64,000 bases of DNA, from assembly GCF_006968745.1 (NCBI RefSeq), contig NZ_CP030118.1:5453943-5517942 (forward strand), read 5' to 3'. Shown here one piece after another: positions 62,769 through 64,000 of the stretch. The notes below the pieces were generated by a model that was given only the letters and a program-made list of their open reading frames with translations, was not told the origin of the DNA and did no database searches. A program made the translations under genes and the position numbers. Source of the stretch: Brasilonema sennae CENA114. GTDB taxonomy: Bacteria > Cyanobacteriota > Cyanobacteriia > Cyanobacteriales > Nostocaceae. How positions within the stretch are numbered: the stretch's first letter is position 1; each line of letters opens with the position of its first letter.

Positions 62769-63195
62769 GTGTCTCGTGAACTCCTCAAGTGAGCGATACG
62801 GGCGTTTACTCAACTGGCAAAACCCATCTGACCCATTTTGGCATTATGGGATTGGTCTATCAGATACACATATTTTTGATACAGGTCGTGGGTTATGTCC
62901 ATTTGAGAGAAAAGAGGCAAAATTTGTTGCCGGTATTGACCACATTGCTTTTGAGCCTGAGCGAATAATTGAGCGACTCAAACAAGCCCTTCATGTTTTT
63001 GCTGATTGGGAGTACACAATTCCTGGTTGGAATTGTGAACACCTTGGTAGGTTAATTGCGACAGATAAACCCAGATGTTATCAAAGTAGAGCTTTATGGT
63101 TTTTGTTTGATCTTACCCCAGAAGGCGACCACAAAACCGCACATCAAATCTTTCGAGCTTACCTAGAGAAGGTTGCTCCTAGTCTCAATCAGTAG
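62722..63195 (+). CDS. LRAT-like (NlpC/P60 permuted) protein
   Basis: 157 residues from ATG 62722 (MSLSVEQVEKRIKEIE); an upstream frame to 62665 is repeat-derived. HYGIGLSDTHIFDTGRG and WNCEHLGRLIATDKPRC give the His and NCEH-type Cys of LRAT-like papain-fold proteins (acyltransferases or thiol hydrolases). In bacteria these are often of unknown role, sometimes linked to lipid or phage-defence modules. Adjacent to the dead HepT gene. Confidence 0.7.
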   Translation: MSLSVEQVEKRIKEIECLVNSSSERYGRLLNWQNPSDPFWHYGIGLSDTHIFDTGRGLCPFERKEAKFVAGIDHIAFEPERIIERLKQALHVFADWEYTIPGWNCEHLGRLIATDKPRCYQSRALWFLFDLTPEGDHKTAHQIFRAYLEKVAPSLNQ

Positions 63196-63299
63196 TATTT
63201 TTTTTCAAGATTGTCTTAATTGTTATCAGTGTACATGTCAATTCTGACTGCCAGCTTGGGAATACTCTAATTAGAGTTTCCGTGACTAATTGCTCATAT

Positions 63300-64000
63300 A
63301 TGGCTCAGTCGTTACCACAAAGGCGTACTACTGCTGTTACTACAAGATCTCAGTTCTCGCCCTTTGGCAACAAACTAGTGCAATCTGGCTTTGTCAATAG
63401 CGAACAGATGAGACAAGCACTGATTGAAAGTCGTAAGTCTGGCAGATCTCTGACACAAGTGCTGGAATCTATTTCCGGACGACAGTTGTCACCAGAACTG
63501 TATAGGTTACATAAAAAGCAGCAGCTATTTGAACTAAAAATATTATACGGTGTTGAATCTCTTGATTTAGAGGTGAGTCAGGTTGGCACAACAAGAATGA
63601 GTCAACTGATTGATACCCTCATTCCAGTAGATATCTGTCGTCGTCATCACTTAATACCACTAGCAAAGAATGCTGAGGTAAACCCACCCTCGGTTATGGT
63701 GGCGATGGTAGATCCGGATAATTTAGAAGCTTCGGATGATTTGAACCGCATCTTACGTCCGCAGGGATGGACTTTGCAGCGGATGGTGATTACTCAAGAG
63801 GATTATCAGCAACTTATTAACCAATATTTGGATGAGGTGACTGTTCGACAAAAGCACCTCGAACAGGAAAAGTTTACAGACATTAATCAGGATTTAGAAA
63901 ATCTAGACAATCTCAATTTAGAGGATGTACCTGAAGATAAGGAAGCTGACTTAGGTGCAGCGATGAAGAGTGCTGAGGATGCCCCGATTATCAATTTAGT
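63300..64000 (+). CDS. pilB: Type IV pilus assembly ATPase PilB / GspE (5' part; runs off window)
   Basis: Starts at ATG 63300 and is open to the end of the window (233 codons, not complete). N-terminal MshEN-type domains: NKLVQSGFVNSEQMRQALIE, LTQVLES, LIPVDICRRHHLIPLAKNAE, AMVDPDNLEASDDLNRIL, QGWTLQRMVITQEDYQQLIN, and an acidic segment ENLDNLNLEDVPEDKEAD. The last residues APIINLV begin the ATPase domain. PilB drives pilin assembly for twitching/gliding motility and DNA uptake. Confidence 0.88.
   Translation, partial: MAQSLPQRRTTAVTTRSQFSPFGNKLVQSGFVNSEQMRQALIESRKSGRSLTQVLESISGRQLSPELYRLHKKQQLFELKILYGVESLDLEVSQVGTTRMSQLIDTLIPVDICRRHHLIPLAKNAEVNPPSVMVAMVDPDNLEASDDLNRILRPQGWTLQRMVITQEDYQQLINQYLDEVTVRQKHLEQEKFTDINQDLENLDNLNLEDVPEDKEADLGAAMKSAEDAPIINL

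Overview
The window looks like chromosome from a filamentous, probably heterocyst-forming cyanobacterium (Nostocales; the density of GC-rich palindromic repeats suggests a Scytonema/Brasilonema/Tolypothrix-like genome, which is inference). Evidence: many HIP1 octamers (GCGATCGC), heptameric short tandem repeats between genes, a split-intein dnaE C-terminal gene, a Ycf20/DUF565 gene, plant-type glycerate kinase, several cyanobacteria-typical DUF genes, and large PAS/GAF hybrid histidine kinases. No complete tRNA, rRNA or CRISPR array was found.

Layout. 1-675: 3' end of selO. 1048-15993: signalling block with a PAS-receiver protein, a hybrid kinase cut by an IS630 element, a decayed DUF4258/DUF2283 pair and a decayed PIN toxin-antitoxin module, a 2171-residue PAS/GAF hybrid kinase, and a CheR-PAS methyltransferase. 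16011-21646: glycerate kinase, Ycf20-like protein, a putative lipoprotein, a GT39 glycosyltransferase, rpiA and a small membrane protein. 21800-23132: repeat-rich stretch and a PD-(D/E)XK-like protein whose C-terminus is made of repeat. 23676-36073: split dnaE-C, gatA, two RodZ-like HTH membrane proteins flanking a hydrolase, a Ser/Thr kinase next to a periplasmic binding protein, a CPBP protease, DUF3326, and a ferredoxin with a 58-residue neighbour. 36362-41675: acnB, a repeat cluster, an FkbM methyltransferase and a VOC protein. 42235-46699: three tandem paralogues with a glycine-zipper segment followed by LEA-like amphipathic repeats. 46774-52014: DUF4385, tex, a metallochaperone, an RRM protein and an IF-3 paralogue without an AUG start. 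52388-53588: a dead IS630 copy. 54260-64000: small unknowns, a B12-binding radical SAM protein, recQ, an acetyltransferase, pheS, an IscB RNA-guided nuclease with its probable omega-RNA, an MNT/HepT module with a destroyed toxin, an LRAT-like protein, and the 5' part of pilB.

How it fits together. The core genes (selO, rpiA, gatA, acnB, dnaE-C, pheS, tex, pilB) look intact and are scattered among accessory DNA. The strongest theme is genome wear by mobile sequence. Two IS630 copies each split a reading frame that is restored when the element and one TA are removed. GC-rich palindromes have entered a kinase gene, probably a CheR gene, a HepT toxin gene and a dead transposon. Four selfish or addiction modules survive only as fragments.

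Most worth attention: the three-gene LEA/glycine-zipper cluster (one gene with eleven copies of an apparently identical 66-bp unit, all three genes with the same leader motif), the IscB/omega-RNA locus placed directly upstream of pheS, and the IF-3 paralogue whose only good start is AUU or AUC.
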